From: Colwellia maritima
GTDB lineage: Bacteria > Pseudomonadota > Gammaproteobacteria > Enterobacterales > Alteromonadaceae
DNA: 64,000 nucleotides
Direction: 5' to 3'
Assembly: GCF_022669015.1 (NCBI RefSeq)
Contig: NZ_JAKKSL010000004.1
Coordinates: 124,001-188,000, forward strand
Below the pieces are notes generated by a model. It was given only the letters and a program-made list of their open reading frames with translations, had not been told where the DNA came from and did no database searches. The translations under genes and the position numbers were made by a program. Shown here piece after piece: positions 42,416 through 52,445 of the stretch (its first letter is position 1; the number at the start of each line of letters is the position of its first letter).

Positions 42416-44014
42416 ATGGAAAATATAGAAATTTCATTTCCCACTATTGGCGAAGTAGTTAGGGAAATCTTTAATTGCTCTGGGCTGCTGCCACAAAAAG
42501 AAGATCCAAATAACTCAATATTATCAGCTAGCGACAAGAAAACGCTTCAAATGCAATTGAAACGACTTGCTGATGAAAGCTCAAAAATCGACGGTAAACT
42601 TGATGAGTTATTAATTACACTTAAAAAACTTCTCATCAAAGCGGTCCCTAATGAACGAGTTGCCTGTTTGATTATGGAATTCGTAGAAGAGCTTTTAGGC
42701 AATTACAAGGTTGTGTTAAAAGATGATGGAACATACCTAGGTAAAAAGAAAGCGACACAATGGTTCATTAAGGTTTATTTGTTAGATAGATTGGTCATTT
42801 CTTTTTATAAAAACTATCTACGGTTTAATGTTGTTGATGAGAAACTCAATATTCCTGATCTGATTTCTTGGGTGCTGCCCGAAACTAATAGCAAAAAAAC
42901 TACTTGGCCTTTGGCTCATGCGTGGAAGCTCATTTATAGCACCTTTTCTATTAGTCAGTCAGCTTTTCACCACCCAAATAAAAATTCAGACGACTATAAA
43001 GCGATTCAAAATCTAGAAAAGGCACAATCTTTGGGTGGTCTGAAGCAGTTGCCAAGTGTTAGCTCTTTGTATGCAAATCTAGATTATTCATTAGAATTAC
43101 TAAATAAATCTAAAGATGCGAAAACACATCGTATCGTCAATGCTAAGCAAGTAAATGAATTCAAGTTAATCCTATTTATTGCAAGAGCCGCCACTTTCTT
43201 TTTTAAAGAGGTTCAAAAATCTTTTGGGGACGATTTTCTTTTAAATGTGTGCACACACATAAAAGGGCAATCAGGCAGGTTGTTACGAATTAACAAGAAA
43301 ATTGGAAAAGACCTAGACTCAATCAAAGCGAATTATACAGATTTAACGACAGAAGAGATTGATGAGATAAACTTTCAGTATGTTAGTCGGTGTTGGCAAA
43401 ATAACGCAATAAAACAAGAAAAAGGTGCACTTCTTTTACAGGAATACATTGAGGCTGACGCTTTTAAAGACTTGTCTGAACGTGAGGCTGCAATGGTGCG
43501 TATTTCATGTGTAGGCTCTTTTCAGGCTTATAGAATATTAGAAGCAGAGAAGTTTAATACTCTAGAGAATATGCCAATATCGTTCCCTGAATTTTTGGTA
43601 AAAGGGCTAGAGTTAAAGAAACGTATTACTTCCCTTAGCCAAGCTAAAGGCTATGAAAAAGAACTGAAAGATAAAGGACTTGAAGAAATTTTAGGGTGGT
43701 TATCTGATTGGTGTTATGCAAATTTTTATTACCGTAATGAAGATAATGAAAATGCGAATTTTTTTTATAAAAAAGCTTTCACTAAAGCAAAATACTCTGC
43801 GGGAGAAAATCAATATACCTTAGTTAATCAATACATTGAGTCTTGCGCTAAAAATAATAAATACCGAGACTTTAAAAAGGCTGTTGCTTGGGCAAATTAC
43901 CTTGGTTTAAAAGTTAGATGGCTAAGAGGTTGGGATGATCCTGAATCAGAAGAAAGTTTAAAAGGGCTATTTAACCTTATGGGGCAAGATAAGTTTAGAT
44001 ATGCTCAATTATAA
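42416..44014 (+). CDS. Unknown 532-residue helical protein
   Basis: Start ATG at 42416 gives MENIEISFPTIGEVVREIF; there is no clear ribosome site because a terminator hairpin lies immediately upstream. The protein is almost entirely helical and charged, with a coiled-coil-like block near residues 40-80 (KKTLQMQLKRLADESSKIDG) and possible TPR-like helices at the C-terminus (YRNEDNENANFFYKKAFTKA). No enzyme motif, signal peptide or membrane segment was found. Its place between BREX and a nuclease suggests a defence-related or island-maintenance role, which is only inferred. Confidence 0.65.
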   Translation: MENIEISFPTIGEVVREIFNCSGLLPQKEDPNNSILSASDKKTLQMQLKRLADESSKIDGKLDELLITLKKLLIKAVPNERVACLIMEFVEELLGNYKVVLKDDGTYLGKKKATQWFIKVYLLDRLVISFYKNYLRFNVVDEKLNIPDLISWVLPETNSKKTTWPLAHAWKLIYSTFSISQSAFHHPNKNSDDYKAIQNLEKAQSLGGLKQLPSVSSLYANLDYSLELLNKSKDAKTHRIVNAKQVNEFKLILFIARAATFFFKEVQKSFGDDFLLNVCTHIKGQSGRLLRINKKIGKDLDSIKANYTDLTTEEIDEINFQYVSRCWQNNAIKQEKGALLLQEYIEADAFKDLSEREAAMVRISCVGSFQAYRILEAEKFNTLENMPISFPEFLVKGLELKKRITSLSQAKGYEKELKDKGLEEILGWLSDWCYANFYYRNEDNENANFFYKKAFTKAKYSAGENQYTLVNQYIESCAKNNKYRDFKKAVAWANYLGLKVRWLRGWDDPESEESLKGLFNLMGQDKFRYAQL

Positions 44015-44054
44015 GTTGGTTGCTTTAGTTTTTTGTATTTCTTAGATTTGTTTT

Positions 44055-44262
44055 AAGCTTTATCACAGGCTCTAAAGCCTGATAATAGTATTAATGCATG
44101 ATACCCGTTATGGGAAATTGCAAGGCCGGCAGCCTCTCTATTAGATACAAACCATTTAGGTTGTATGGTGATATTAAATTGGCGGTGATCTTTTATAGAT
44201 ACCGGGTTCGCAGCATATAGAGGTCCCTACTGGCCTGCGGCATCAATTTTATATTGGATATA
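44055..44262 (+). ncRNA. Possible structured RNA upstream of the PD-(D/E)XK gene
   Basis: Several stable hairpins occur in series: CAGGCT/AGCCTG (near 44067-44082), CCC/GGG around GTTAT (44104), AGGC/GCCT (44122), ATACAAACC/GGTTGTAT (44145-44166), and a three-way junction closed by AAATTG (44176-44181) and CAATTT (44244-44249) that holds GGT(G)ATC/GAT(A)CC and CGCAG/CTGCG arms. The stretch is more GC-rich than its surroundings and has no open frame. I do not recognise the family and saw no group I or group II intron core. Confidence 0.35.
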
Positions 44263-44265
44263 ACT

Positions 44266-44661
44266 ATGCCTGTAAAAAATGCAAACCGCACAGCACCCGC
44301 AAATCAATATTATAAAAACACCTCTTTTGAAACGTTAGCCGCAAGTTGGTTTACCTATGATGGTTGGGAAGTTTTCGTTCCTGTTATTGACCATGATATG
44401 AAAACAGACCTATTGGTGAGTGATGGCGTTAACTTCTACCGGATTCAAATTAAAACGGTTGAGTCAGCAGATGAGTCTCACTTAGTTGAAAATAAGTGGG
44501 GTGATGCCAAAATCGATTATGTTATCTATTTCTCGAAAAGTGCTAATTGGGGTTATATATCTAAACCCTTCAAGAAGCGCAGAAAGCGCTTAAATTCTCC
44601 AGACAATATAAAGTTCCACCAACATCATAAGCCGTTTATTAAAGCGCTTAGTTTGATATAG
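44266..44661 (+). CDS. Small PD-(D/E)XK-type nuclease (intron-endonuclease-like)
   Basis: A 131-residue protein starting MPVKNANRTAPANQYYKNTS. The nuclease core is visible as SFETLAASWFTYDGWEVFVP then DMKTDLLVSDGVNFYRIQIK: an acidic residue, a beta-hairpin and a Q-x-K strand end, as in PD-(D/E)XK proteins and in the small endonucleases associated with group I introns. The basic patch KPFKKRRKRL may bind nucleic acid. No Shine-Dalgarno precedes the ATG; instead a folded region ends four bases upstream. Target unknown. Confidence 0.65.
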   Translation: MPVKNANRTAPANQYYKNTSFETLAASWFTYDGWEVFVPVIDHDMKTDLLVSDGVNFYRIQIKTVESADESHLVENKWGDAKIDYVIYFSKSANWGYISKPFKKRRKRLNSPDNIKFHQHHKPFIKALSLI

Positions 44662-44842
44662 AAAATAAATAAAGTTAGATCGATCCTGTATTTAACTAAA
44701 GTTATTATTAGAAATTTCAGGTGATTATGATTTGTGTTACAGTGTAGATATATAAGTAAAACATAAAAGATAATATACTTGTTAACAGCCAGGGAAGGTC
44801 ACTGATATTATGATTTTCTAGTTATTAAGATAAGGATTTCAC

Positions 44843-47800
44843 ATGTCGTTTGAAGTTAATTATGAAGAAGATTTAGTTTCTAGAATTAGAGACCTTATTG
44901 ATGGTTATTCAAAAAACTCTATATTGAAAGAGTATCTGCAAAATGCAGATGACTCAAACGCAACCGAGCTAATAGTTACTTTTGATAAAAGACGACACTC
45001 TTCATTAACTGATTCTAAATTTGAAGTAGCTAGCGGACCATCACTTCTACTCTTTAATAACTCTCAGTTTAAAGAAAAAGATTTTAAATCAATTGTTAAA
45101 ATCAGTGCACAAGGAAAGGTGGATGATCCAAATTCTACCGGACGTTTTGGCCAAGGATTTAGTTCCGGCTTCAGTATATGTGACCATCCTACATTTATTT
45201 CTAACGGTAGAGCCTATTGGTTTGATGTACTTAAAAGTGCGGTAGCAAAAGGAAATAATAAAAGTATTCAAGGTTGGGATTTAGGGCAAGATCATGAAGA
45301 AATTTCTGAATGGTTAACAACTTTCAATTTAGATAATGAAAATCCAGGGACTACATTTCGATTACCATTAAGACATAAAAATACTGCACGATTAGGAAAC
45401 ATCAGTCATGAAGAGTTTACGTTTGATGACTTCTTGATATGGTGTGATGAGTGGAAAGATAATTCTTCAGGTTTATTGTTCTTAAGACATATTCAAAAGC
45501 TAACTTTACAAGAAATTAATGAAAATAATGAAAAGATCATTCATGTTGAAATAAGCACAGAAAACACTAAAGAAATACATGATATTAGCAAACAAATACA
45601 AAATGAATTTACAGATGGGCTTTTAAATATATGTTCAGGCCGGAAAAATAGAGCAGAAGAATTACCTCTTTTTACATATCAGCATCATTTTAAAATAAAT
45701 CACTATGACAGAGAAAAGCAAGCTGTTCATAAGACGGAAGAAAGTTGGGCGGTAGTTAATGGTTTATTCAGGGGGGAAAATGATGTCTTAATAGATCAGG
45801 CTATAAAGGTATTAAATATTTCACCTAATCCTCGTAAAGTCCTTCCTTGGGCCGGAGTGGCGATTAGACTAGATGAAAAAGGAAATGTAAAAAAACTTGA
45901 AAAGTCTAATTATCATGCATTCCTACCATTGCCAATTAAATCTAAACACTCAGTTAACATTCATGGGTGGTTTGATCTAAACCCTAAAAGAACAGAGATT
46001 ACTTATGATGGTTCAGGAAACGATAAAGAAATATTAATAGAGTGGAATCAACTATTATTTAAAGAAGCAATTGGTTGTGCTTGGGCGTATTTGATTGACT
46101 TTATTAAGCTTAATTGCTCTTCAACTATTTACTACTCCCTATGGCCTAAGAATAATGATGACGAGTTTGATGAATACCTTTTAGACGGATTTTATAACAC
46201 TATATATGAACTTGCCTGCTTAAAAACCAAGTACAAAAAAGAAACTATCTGGAGTAAGTCAACAGATGAAATTTACTACCTTCCAAAAACTACAAAGAAT
46301 TTATTCGAGGCAATTAAAGAACATTTTTCAATAATTTCACCCAAGCCTCCATTAAATGTTATCAATGGCTTTCGTGATATTGAAACAGAGTTAAAAATTA
46401 TTTCCCCTGTACAGGTAAGAAACTTTTTGACTGAGGAAGCAGAGAATATTGAGTTTCCAGTAGATTTAAATAGTATTCCAATCACAATGATCTCAAAATT
46501 GGAGTGGTTAAAATCAATTTTAATTTATTGTGCGGAAGCCGATGACGATCAAGATTTTAGTTACCTAGACTCGCTTCCTTTAGAATTAACAATTGATAAT
46601 AAAGTGAATATCATATCTGGCAATAGACTCTTAGATAACAGCCCAAGGCTTTCTGTATTCGAACTAGATAAATCTCTATTTATACATCCTGAAATAATTG
46701 AGATTGTTAAGAATGCTGAAGAACTACCTCCATCATGGTTAGTTCCTTCTCTAAATAATTATTTAACTGTTCTAAATGAACATATTGAATCATACGATCG
46801 TACAAAAAAGGAGTGGTTGAAGAACGTTATTTCTTTGATTGTTAAAGCTAATGAAGTTGAAATATTAGATGCTCTTGGGCAGATTCATGAATTAGAAATT
46901 GTATGTCAACATGATTCCACATTTGCAAAACTTCAAACAAGTAAAAACTCTCCTTTTTTTGTAAAAGAAAATGAAGTCTCTAATATCCACTTTCTATTAG
47001 GTACAGGTTTGAGTACAGTTCACCCAGAGTATTTGGATATCTATAATCCTATACTCAAATGGAATAAGCATGGATTAATAAAAGAATTTAATTCTCATAC
47101 ATTAGCCAAATACCTGCTTTTAGTTCCTGTTGATGACTACCAGTTTTTTAATCAAAAACCTACAAGAGAGTACTTAATTGATATTTTGGCACAAGACCTA
47201 ACATGGATGGATGACCTAAATAGCAATGAAAAAAAATACTTGAATGAAATGCCTTTTATTGCAACCGAAAGTGGAAACGTTTATTCGAAAAGTGAAGACG
47301 TAAAGTTATATCTTCCTGCCGGTTTTGTTCCGCCTAAGCACATTCAAAAGTTAAAAGGAGAGTTTGAGATAATACATACAAACGATGATAGAGAGCATCG
47401 AATGTATTTAAAAATGGAGATTGAGGAACAAACACCACAAAACTACCTTAAACAAGTTATTTTGCCATTTATTGATAATTCTCCATTAGTTGAAGATGTT
47501 ATAAAAATATCTGAATGGCTAGCTAATAATTGGAAAACCTTAGTTAAAGACTTGTCTGAAGATGAAGAAAGCGAATTGAAATTAAGCTTGTCTTCAGCTC
47601 ATTTTGTTATTGATTCTGAACGTAACCTAAACCTTGCAAGTAACTACTATCATCCAAGTTTTTTCGCTACCCTCCCTAAGACTATTCAAGATAAAAAGTA
47701 TTCGCCATATAAATTTGAAAGTCCAGAAACTCAGAGTAATTGGTTAGACTTGCTATCAAAAATAGGAATCTCAAATACAGTAATTCCAGAACATATTGTT

Positions 47801-50247
47801 AACGTTGTCAATTCAATCGTAGCAGAAGAAAATGTACTTAAATCAGTCGAATTAATAAATTTTATATCTAATTTTTTCGAGATATTTGAAGATATGAAAT
47901 TTGAAAATAAGAATATTTTAATTTATCTGTCAAAGCGGCTTGGGTTCCTTCCGAAGGAGTTCGTGGAAGGGTGTTGTGTCCAGAGGAAAAGTATCAAAAG
48001 TTACGAACACCAAATGAGTTAATATTAGGTCGAGATTACAAGAGGGTGGTGGTGCGCATTATTGTGTTTCTTCAGAAATAAAGTTAGGAAAGAAAGATAT
48101 AGATGGCGAGTACTCTGAAAAACAGATGGCAGAAAAAATCGGTATATTAGCAACACCAACAATGTCTAGCATACTCAAGAGTTTTCGTAGGCTCATTCAT
48201 TTAAACAATTCAGGGAAAAGCTACGACAAAAGAGTTTCTGAATATGCCAAAGAGTTTTATAAATATGTAGGACTTAATAATGTATATGAGAGCCAAATAC
48301 CTGAAGATATAAAAGAAAAGTCAATTTTTATTAAAGGGAATTGGTTACCATCAAGCAGTGTTTTTCAACAGCTAATTGAGCTATCAGGAATTTATAGCCG
48401 GGATGAGTTAATTGTCAATGATGGTAAAGAGTCAAGATTAGCTGAAGGGCTTATTAAACTGGGAGTTTCTGAACGGCCAGATAATGAATATTTAGTCAGT
48501 TTTTTACGTGGTTTGCCACAAAATCAAAAGTTAGAAAAACAAAACCTCAAAGATGCTAAAGCTATATTGTTTGAATTACAAACCAAACTTGTCGGATATC
48601 GATTATGATAAGGTGTTATTACTATCTCGCTCTGATAAGTTACTGACTAGTAAGAGTCTTTACATAAAAGATTTACCCTCATATGATAATTCTGATAGAA
48701 AGAATGAACAGATAGACTTCTGTCAGCAGCAATTTGAAAGATTAGCTAGAAAATGCGATGTCGTTTCGTTAGCTGATAAAATAACACCAATCTTAGATAC
48801 CGAACAATCGAAAAATTCATCAGAAGGTTTGGGGATTTGGGGGGATGCTATACATAGTGAGCCTTTTAAATTCTCAATTTTAAGATTAGTTTATCATGAG
48901 GGTAACATTGATGAAGGCGACATTAATCATGATGCAATCGAATCAGTATTACCTTCAGAGCTTTACTTGATGGATTCCATCGTAGTGAAGTACTTTGTGG
49001 GGGATATTTGGGCTTATGATGATTTACATGCATCAACGTTTCAAGATATAGCTAATAGCTCACTCTATCTTTTGAATCAAGAAGATGATGAAGACATGTG
49101 CGAAAGTATTGCCACTTTCATAAGTGACTCTTCTGATTTAAGTAGAAGTAGCTACAGTTTGATAAGCCGAATTCTTAGAAATAAAATATTTACTTTAGAA
49201 GAGATAAATTATTTGCCGGATTCCAAAAATATAAAATCTTTACCAGAAGCAATTATTGTAGATGATAATATTTCACTTTATGGTGAAATTGAAGATGAAT
49301 CCTTAGATGATGATCATAGCTTTGCAAGTGATTTAGAGAAAAAACTTACTGAAACAGATTTTTTGAGTGATAGCGAAAAATTAGAATTTCAAAATACGGA
49401 TCTTGCTCCACCTATTAACCCCAAGTCAACAAAACCATCTGATAGTAATAATAAAGGCTCAAATGGTAGAAGCGTTAGTAGCTCTAATCGAAGCTTTACC
49501 AATAATCAAGATTCAAGGCCCAATCAAAGTGCTAATAATGACTCATTTAATAATAATGACTCATTAAATAATAAAGATATAAATCGACTTTCTCACACAT
49601 CAGAAAACCCAAATAAGATTGTTAGTCCAAATGATAGAAAACCTGTATATGTAGGTAAAGAGAAAGAAGTTGAGTCTGAATCTACGCTAGATAAAAAAGG
49701 TTTTGCCACTGAAATTGGTAATAAAGGTGAAGATTATATTATAAAACATTCATCTGATTACATCCTGTCGAAATCGAATAGACTAGAGAAAGCGTCTGTA
49801 AATAATAAAGGTTTTGATATTCGAGAGTTAAATTCAGAAGGTGATCTTGTTAGGTATATTGAAGTGAAAACACTAACAGGAATGTGGGCCGAAGGGGGAG
49901 TAGCCGTAACAGAGTCGCAACTCGAATTTGCCCAAGTAAATGATGAATGGTGGTTATTTGTTGTTGAGAATGTTAATTGTAATAATCCTAGTGTATATGT
50001 TTTTGAAAACCCAGTGCAAGAAGCAAATCGCTTCATGTTTGATCATAGCCGGAAGCAGCTCAGTAAAACTGCTGTAAAAGTGCAAGAAAAAATACCTGAA
50101 CAAGGCGAGAGATATAAATTGTCTGATGGAATATATGAAATATGTAAGGTTGATACGAAAGGTAAGCTTCATAAAGTCACCATTAAAGAAGTTGGTTCTG
50201 ATAAGAAGTTAACGAAAAAGTATGATCCGACATGGGAGAAGTGTTAA
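44843..50247 (+). CDS. Giant sacsin-like HATPase protein with C-terminal DUF3883, frameshifted
   Basis: About 1800 residues after repairing frameshifts near 47985, 48045 and 48590. The N-terminus is an HSP90/histidine-kinase-type ATPase of the sacsin kind: LKEYLQNADDSNATEL (N-box), GRFGQGFSSGFSICDHP (G-box) and GTTFRLPLR. A long unrecognised helical region follows, then an acidic, Asn/Ser-rich linker (about 49300-49640), then a DUF3883 domain: GNKGEDYIIKHS, NNKGFDIRELNSEG, RYIEVKTLTG, EGGVAVTESQLEFA, EWWLFVVENV. DUF3883 resembles a PD-(D/E)XK nuclease fold (D...E-x-K). It shares an overlapping stop/start with the next gene. HATPase plus DUF3883 proteins are common in defence islands; exact role unknown. 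Confidence 0.8.
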
Positions 50248-51929
50248 TGGCGAACATTATTCCATTATTGTCTGATGAACAGATTGAAAAAATATCATCA
50301 AAAGCAGAACAAAAGCTTTATAAAGCTCTTGCGGAACAGTTACCTAAAGACTGTTTGATAATCCACTCATTAGAGTTTATTAAACAAACCTCTAAATACA
50401 AAAGTCATGGAGACCGAGAAGCTGATTTTGTTATTTTCTCACCATTATATGGGGTTTTGGTTGTTGAAGTTAAGGGAGGGGGGATTCAATATGATAAGTC
50501 GATTGATCAGTGGTATTCAATAGATCGTTATAAAAAGCAACACGAAATAAAAAACCCTGTTAGACAAGCAAAAGATGCTAAATACGAGATAAAAAATCAT
50601 CTCCAACAAAAGCTAGGCAAGACGAATATTCTTCTTGCTCACGCGGTAATGTTCCCTGATATCGAGCATGCGGGACCTTTAGCGTCACCAGAAATGGTAA
50701 CTGAAATCATAGGAACAAATGCTAATATTAAGAACCTTAATAATTGGGTAATAGATGTTTTCGAGTATTGGTCTGGTGAAAACTCTAAACAAGATAAACT
50801 TGGAGTAAATGGAATTAGAGTAGCTGAGCAGATTTACGGCAAAAAAGTTTCTATTCAGCCCTCCTTACGCTCAATAATTGAGAAAGAAGTACAAAAACAA
50901 ATTGAATTGACTAATCAGCAAAAAATTATTCTTAGACAATTAAAAAGAAGGAAAGAAGCATTAATTGAAGGAGGAGCAGGAACTGGAAAAACAGTTTTGG
51001 CTTTAGATCAAGCTGTCAGTCTTGCTGAACAAGGATTGAAAGTCTTACTTCTTTGCTATAACCAAAAATTAGGCGATGCTCTAAAAGTTAAATCACAACA
51101 TACCAATAACCTTCACTCTATGAGTTTTCATGAGTTTTGCTCATGGAGAGTTAGGCAAGTAAAACACAATACAGATCGCGATTTAATTGAAGAGTCTAGG
51201 CAAGTATATCCACAAGATAATTTATATGACGTATTGATGCCAAATGCATTAATCAATAGCTATGACCTAGCACCGATTGAATATGATGTGATTTTAATAG
51301 ATGAAGGGCAAGATTTTAAACCCGAATTTTGGTTTGCTATTGAAATGTTAAAAGATCAAAAAGAAGATACGAAGCTATATATTTTTCAAGATTGTAATCA
51401 AGCAATTTATTCAGAGGTGACTGAATTACCAATTAGTTGTGAACCATTATATCTCTTCGATAATTGTCGTAATACTAAGTTTATACATGATGCTGCTTAT
51501 AGGTATTATAAAGGTTCTGAAGTTGATGCTCCTGAACTTAAAGGAGAACCAATTCAACTAATCGATAAAATCTCCTTAGAGCACCAAGCAGCAGAAATTG
51601 ATAAAATGATATCTAAACTAGTAAATACAGAAAGAATTACCTCTGAAGATATTGCGGTAATAATTATAGGATCATTTTTTCAAGCTCAAGAATTACTATC
51701 AAAAACGAAGAATAACCATATGTGGGCTTTTAAAGAGTTTTCACCTAAATCAAAAGTTTTAGTCGAAACAGCAAAAAGGTTTAAAGGATTGGAATCAAAG
51801 CTGATTTTTTTATGGGTTGTTGATGAACAAAAGGTCGATGAAAAATTACTTTATGTATCTATTTCACGTGCTAGACTTAGGTTATGGATAGTGGGTTGCA
51901 AACCATTTCTTGATGGTCTGGATTTATAA
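50247..51929 (+). CDS. NERD nuclease-UvrD-like SF1 helicase fusion
   Basis: A 560-residue protein whose ATG overlaps the previous stop codon (TAATG); GGGAG lies upstream. Residues about 20-130 form a NERD domain: GDREADFVIFSPLYGVLVVEV then KG, i.e. D...EVK, and KNPVRQAKDAKYEIKNHL. A superfamily 1 helicase follows: Walker A EGGAGTGKTVLALDQA, Walker B DVILIDEGQDFKPEFW, LFDNCRNTKFIHDAAY, and motif VI VSISRARLRLWIVG. NERD domains are nuclease-like. Coupling with the sacsin-like gene suggests one two-protein system in which this subunit unwinds and perhaps cuts DNA. Confidence 0.85.
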   Translation: MANIIPLLSDEQIEKISSKAEQKLYKALAEQLPKDCLIIHSLEFIKQTSKYKSHGDREADFVIFSPLYGVLVVEVKGGGIQYDKSIDQWYSIDRYKKQHEIKNPVRQAKDAKYEIKNHLQQKLGKTNILLAHAVMFPDIEHAGPLASPEMVTEIIGTNANIKNLNNWVIDVFEYWSGENSKQDKLGVNGIRVAEQIYGKKVSIQPSLRSIIEKEVQKQIELTNQQKIILRQLKRRKEALIEGGAGTGKTVLALDQAVSLAEQGLKVLLLCYNQKLGDALKVKSQHTNNLHSMSFHEFCSWRVRQVKHNTDRDLIEESRQVYPQDNLYDVLMPNALINSYDLAPIEYDVILIDEGQDFKPEFWFAIEMLKDQKEDTKLYIFQDCNQAIYSEVTELPISCEPLYLFDNCRNTKFIHDAAYRYYKGSEVDAPELKGEPIQLIDKISLEHQAAEIDKMISKLVNTERITSEDIAVIIIGSFFQAQELLSKTKNNHMWAFKEFSPKSKVLVETAKRFKGLESKLIFLWVVDEQKVDEKLLYVSISRARLRLWIVGCKPFLDGLDL

Positions 51930-51987
51930 TAGATTTGTGAAATCATGTGGACCAATGAATCCCTTATACACAAAGGGATTCTGGCTT

Positions 51988-52127
51988 GTTTCTAACTTGA
52001 TCTGTTTATTATTTTCTTTTTCCTACAACAGTATATGCTCTAGTTTCCAACCTCGATTGCTTTTAAGCCCTTCCTAAGCTATTGAAAAATATAGGGGCAG
52101 AGTTTCCATCCTGATCTGTCGTGATCA
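51988..52127 (-). repeat. Tn7 left-end-like terminus: TIR plus three spaced boxes
   Basis: Read inward on the minus strand from 52127: TGATCACGACA, then boxes containing GGATGGAAAC (complement of 52102-52111), AGGTTGGAAACTAGAGC (about 52037-52053) and GATCAAGTTAGAAAC (51988-52002). They are 55-59 bp apart, as in Tn7 left ends, and correspond to the TCTAGTTGGAAAC boxes at the other end. Confidence 0.72.
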
Positions 52128-52132
52128 CTGTT
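52127..52132. repeat. Target-site duplication, distal copy
   Basis: ACTGTT, identical to 25556-25561. Confidence 0.7.
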
Positions 52133-52147
52133 TGATATACAAATAAC

Positions 52148-52174
52148 AAAAAGCGAGCTGATGCTCGCTTTTTT
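52148..52174 (+). terminator. Displaced native gcvP terminator
   Basis: AAAAAGCGAGC (52148-52158), loop TGAT, GCTCGCTTTTTT (52163-52174). It lies 16 bp beyond the target duplication, just where a terminator for gcvP would stand if the 26.5-kb insert were removed. Confidence 0.85.
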
Positions 52175-52445
52175 GTTTAGCGTCACATAAAGAGGTGATA
52201 ACGCCGTAAAATGTCCAATAAACGCTGTCCGAAGGATTCGGCTAAAAGCGTTTTACTCTTTGTTGAGCTGTATTAGCTAAGAATGACTAGGCTACACACT
52301 ACTCGCCGCGATTAAAACGCTTTTATCTCGAACAAAATTGATCAACAGGCCCTAATAAAAAGTGTTATTTTGTGGTCAGTTGTTTTATGGTTATTTGCTA
52401 CAGTATGCTTATTATTACGTTTCAATATCTATTTTAAAGGTTGCT
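52175..52445. other. Gene-free spacer with repeat-like hairpin
   Basis: AAACGCT (about 52229) pairs with AGCGTTT (about 52257) around an inner CCGAA/TTCGG stem. The rest has no gene. The look is of a degenerate dispersed repeat. The upstream part of an open frame here (52362-52445) is not needed, because the solute-binding protein has its own signal peptide start at 52446. Confidence 0.35.

Larger units (their letters stand above)
25561..52127. mobile_element. Tn7-like transposon ends bounding a 26.5-kb defence island without transposase genes
   Basis: Both ends read inwards TGATCACGACA, then a box ending TGGAAAC; the left end is 25561-25571 and the right end is the complement of 52117-52127. 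The flanking direct repeat ACTGTT (25556-25561 and 52127-52132) is a target-site duplication of 4-6 bp; the exact length is ambiguous because TGATCA is a palindrome. The gcvP-side end carries three boxes about 20 bp apart; the far end has three boxes 55-59 bp apart. That asymmetry and the 5-bp-class duplication match Tn7-type TnsB-bound ends. No TnsA-E-like, tyrosine or serine recombinase gene is visible between them, so the element would need transposition functions in trans, or it has lost them. Confidence 0.8.

Noticed and set aside
42220-42537. Proline-rich 105-residue frame on the minus strand
   Set aside because: Antisense shadow of the small Gly/Asn-rich gene and the following gene.
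44055-44262. Group I or group II intron core
   Set aside because: No recognisable P/Q/R/S elements, domain V or reverse transcriptase; kept only as a generic structured-RNA candidate.
25792-52127. CRISPR array or integrase within the island
   Set aside because: The only regular short repeats are the terminal boxes; no spacers of constant size, no Cas or recombinase proteins.
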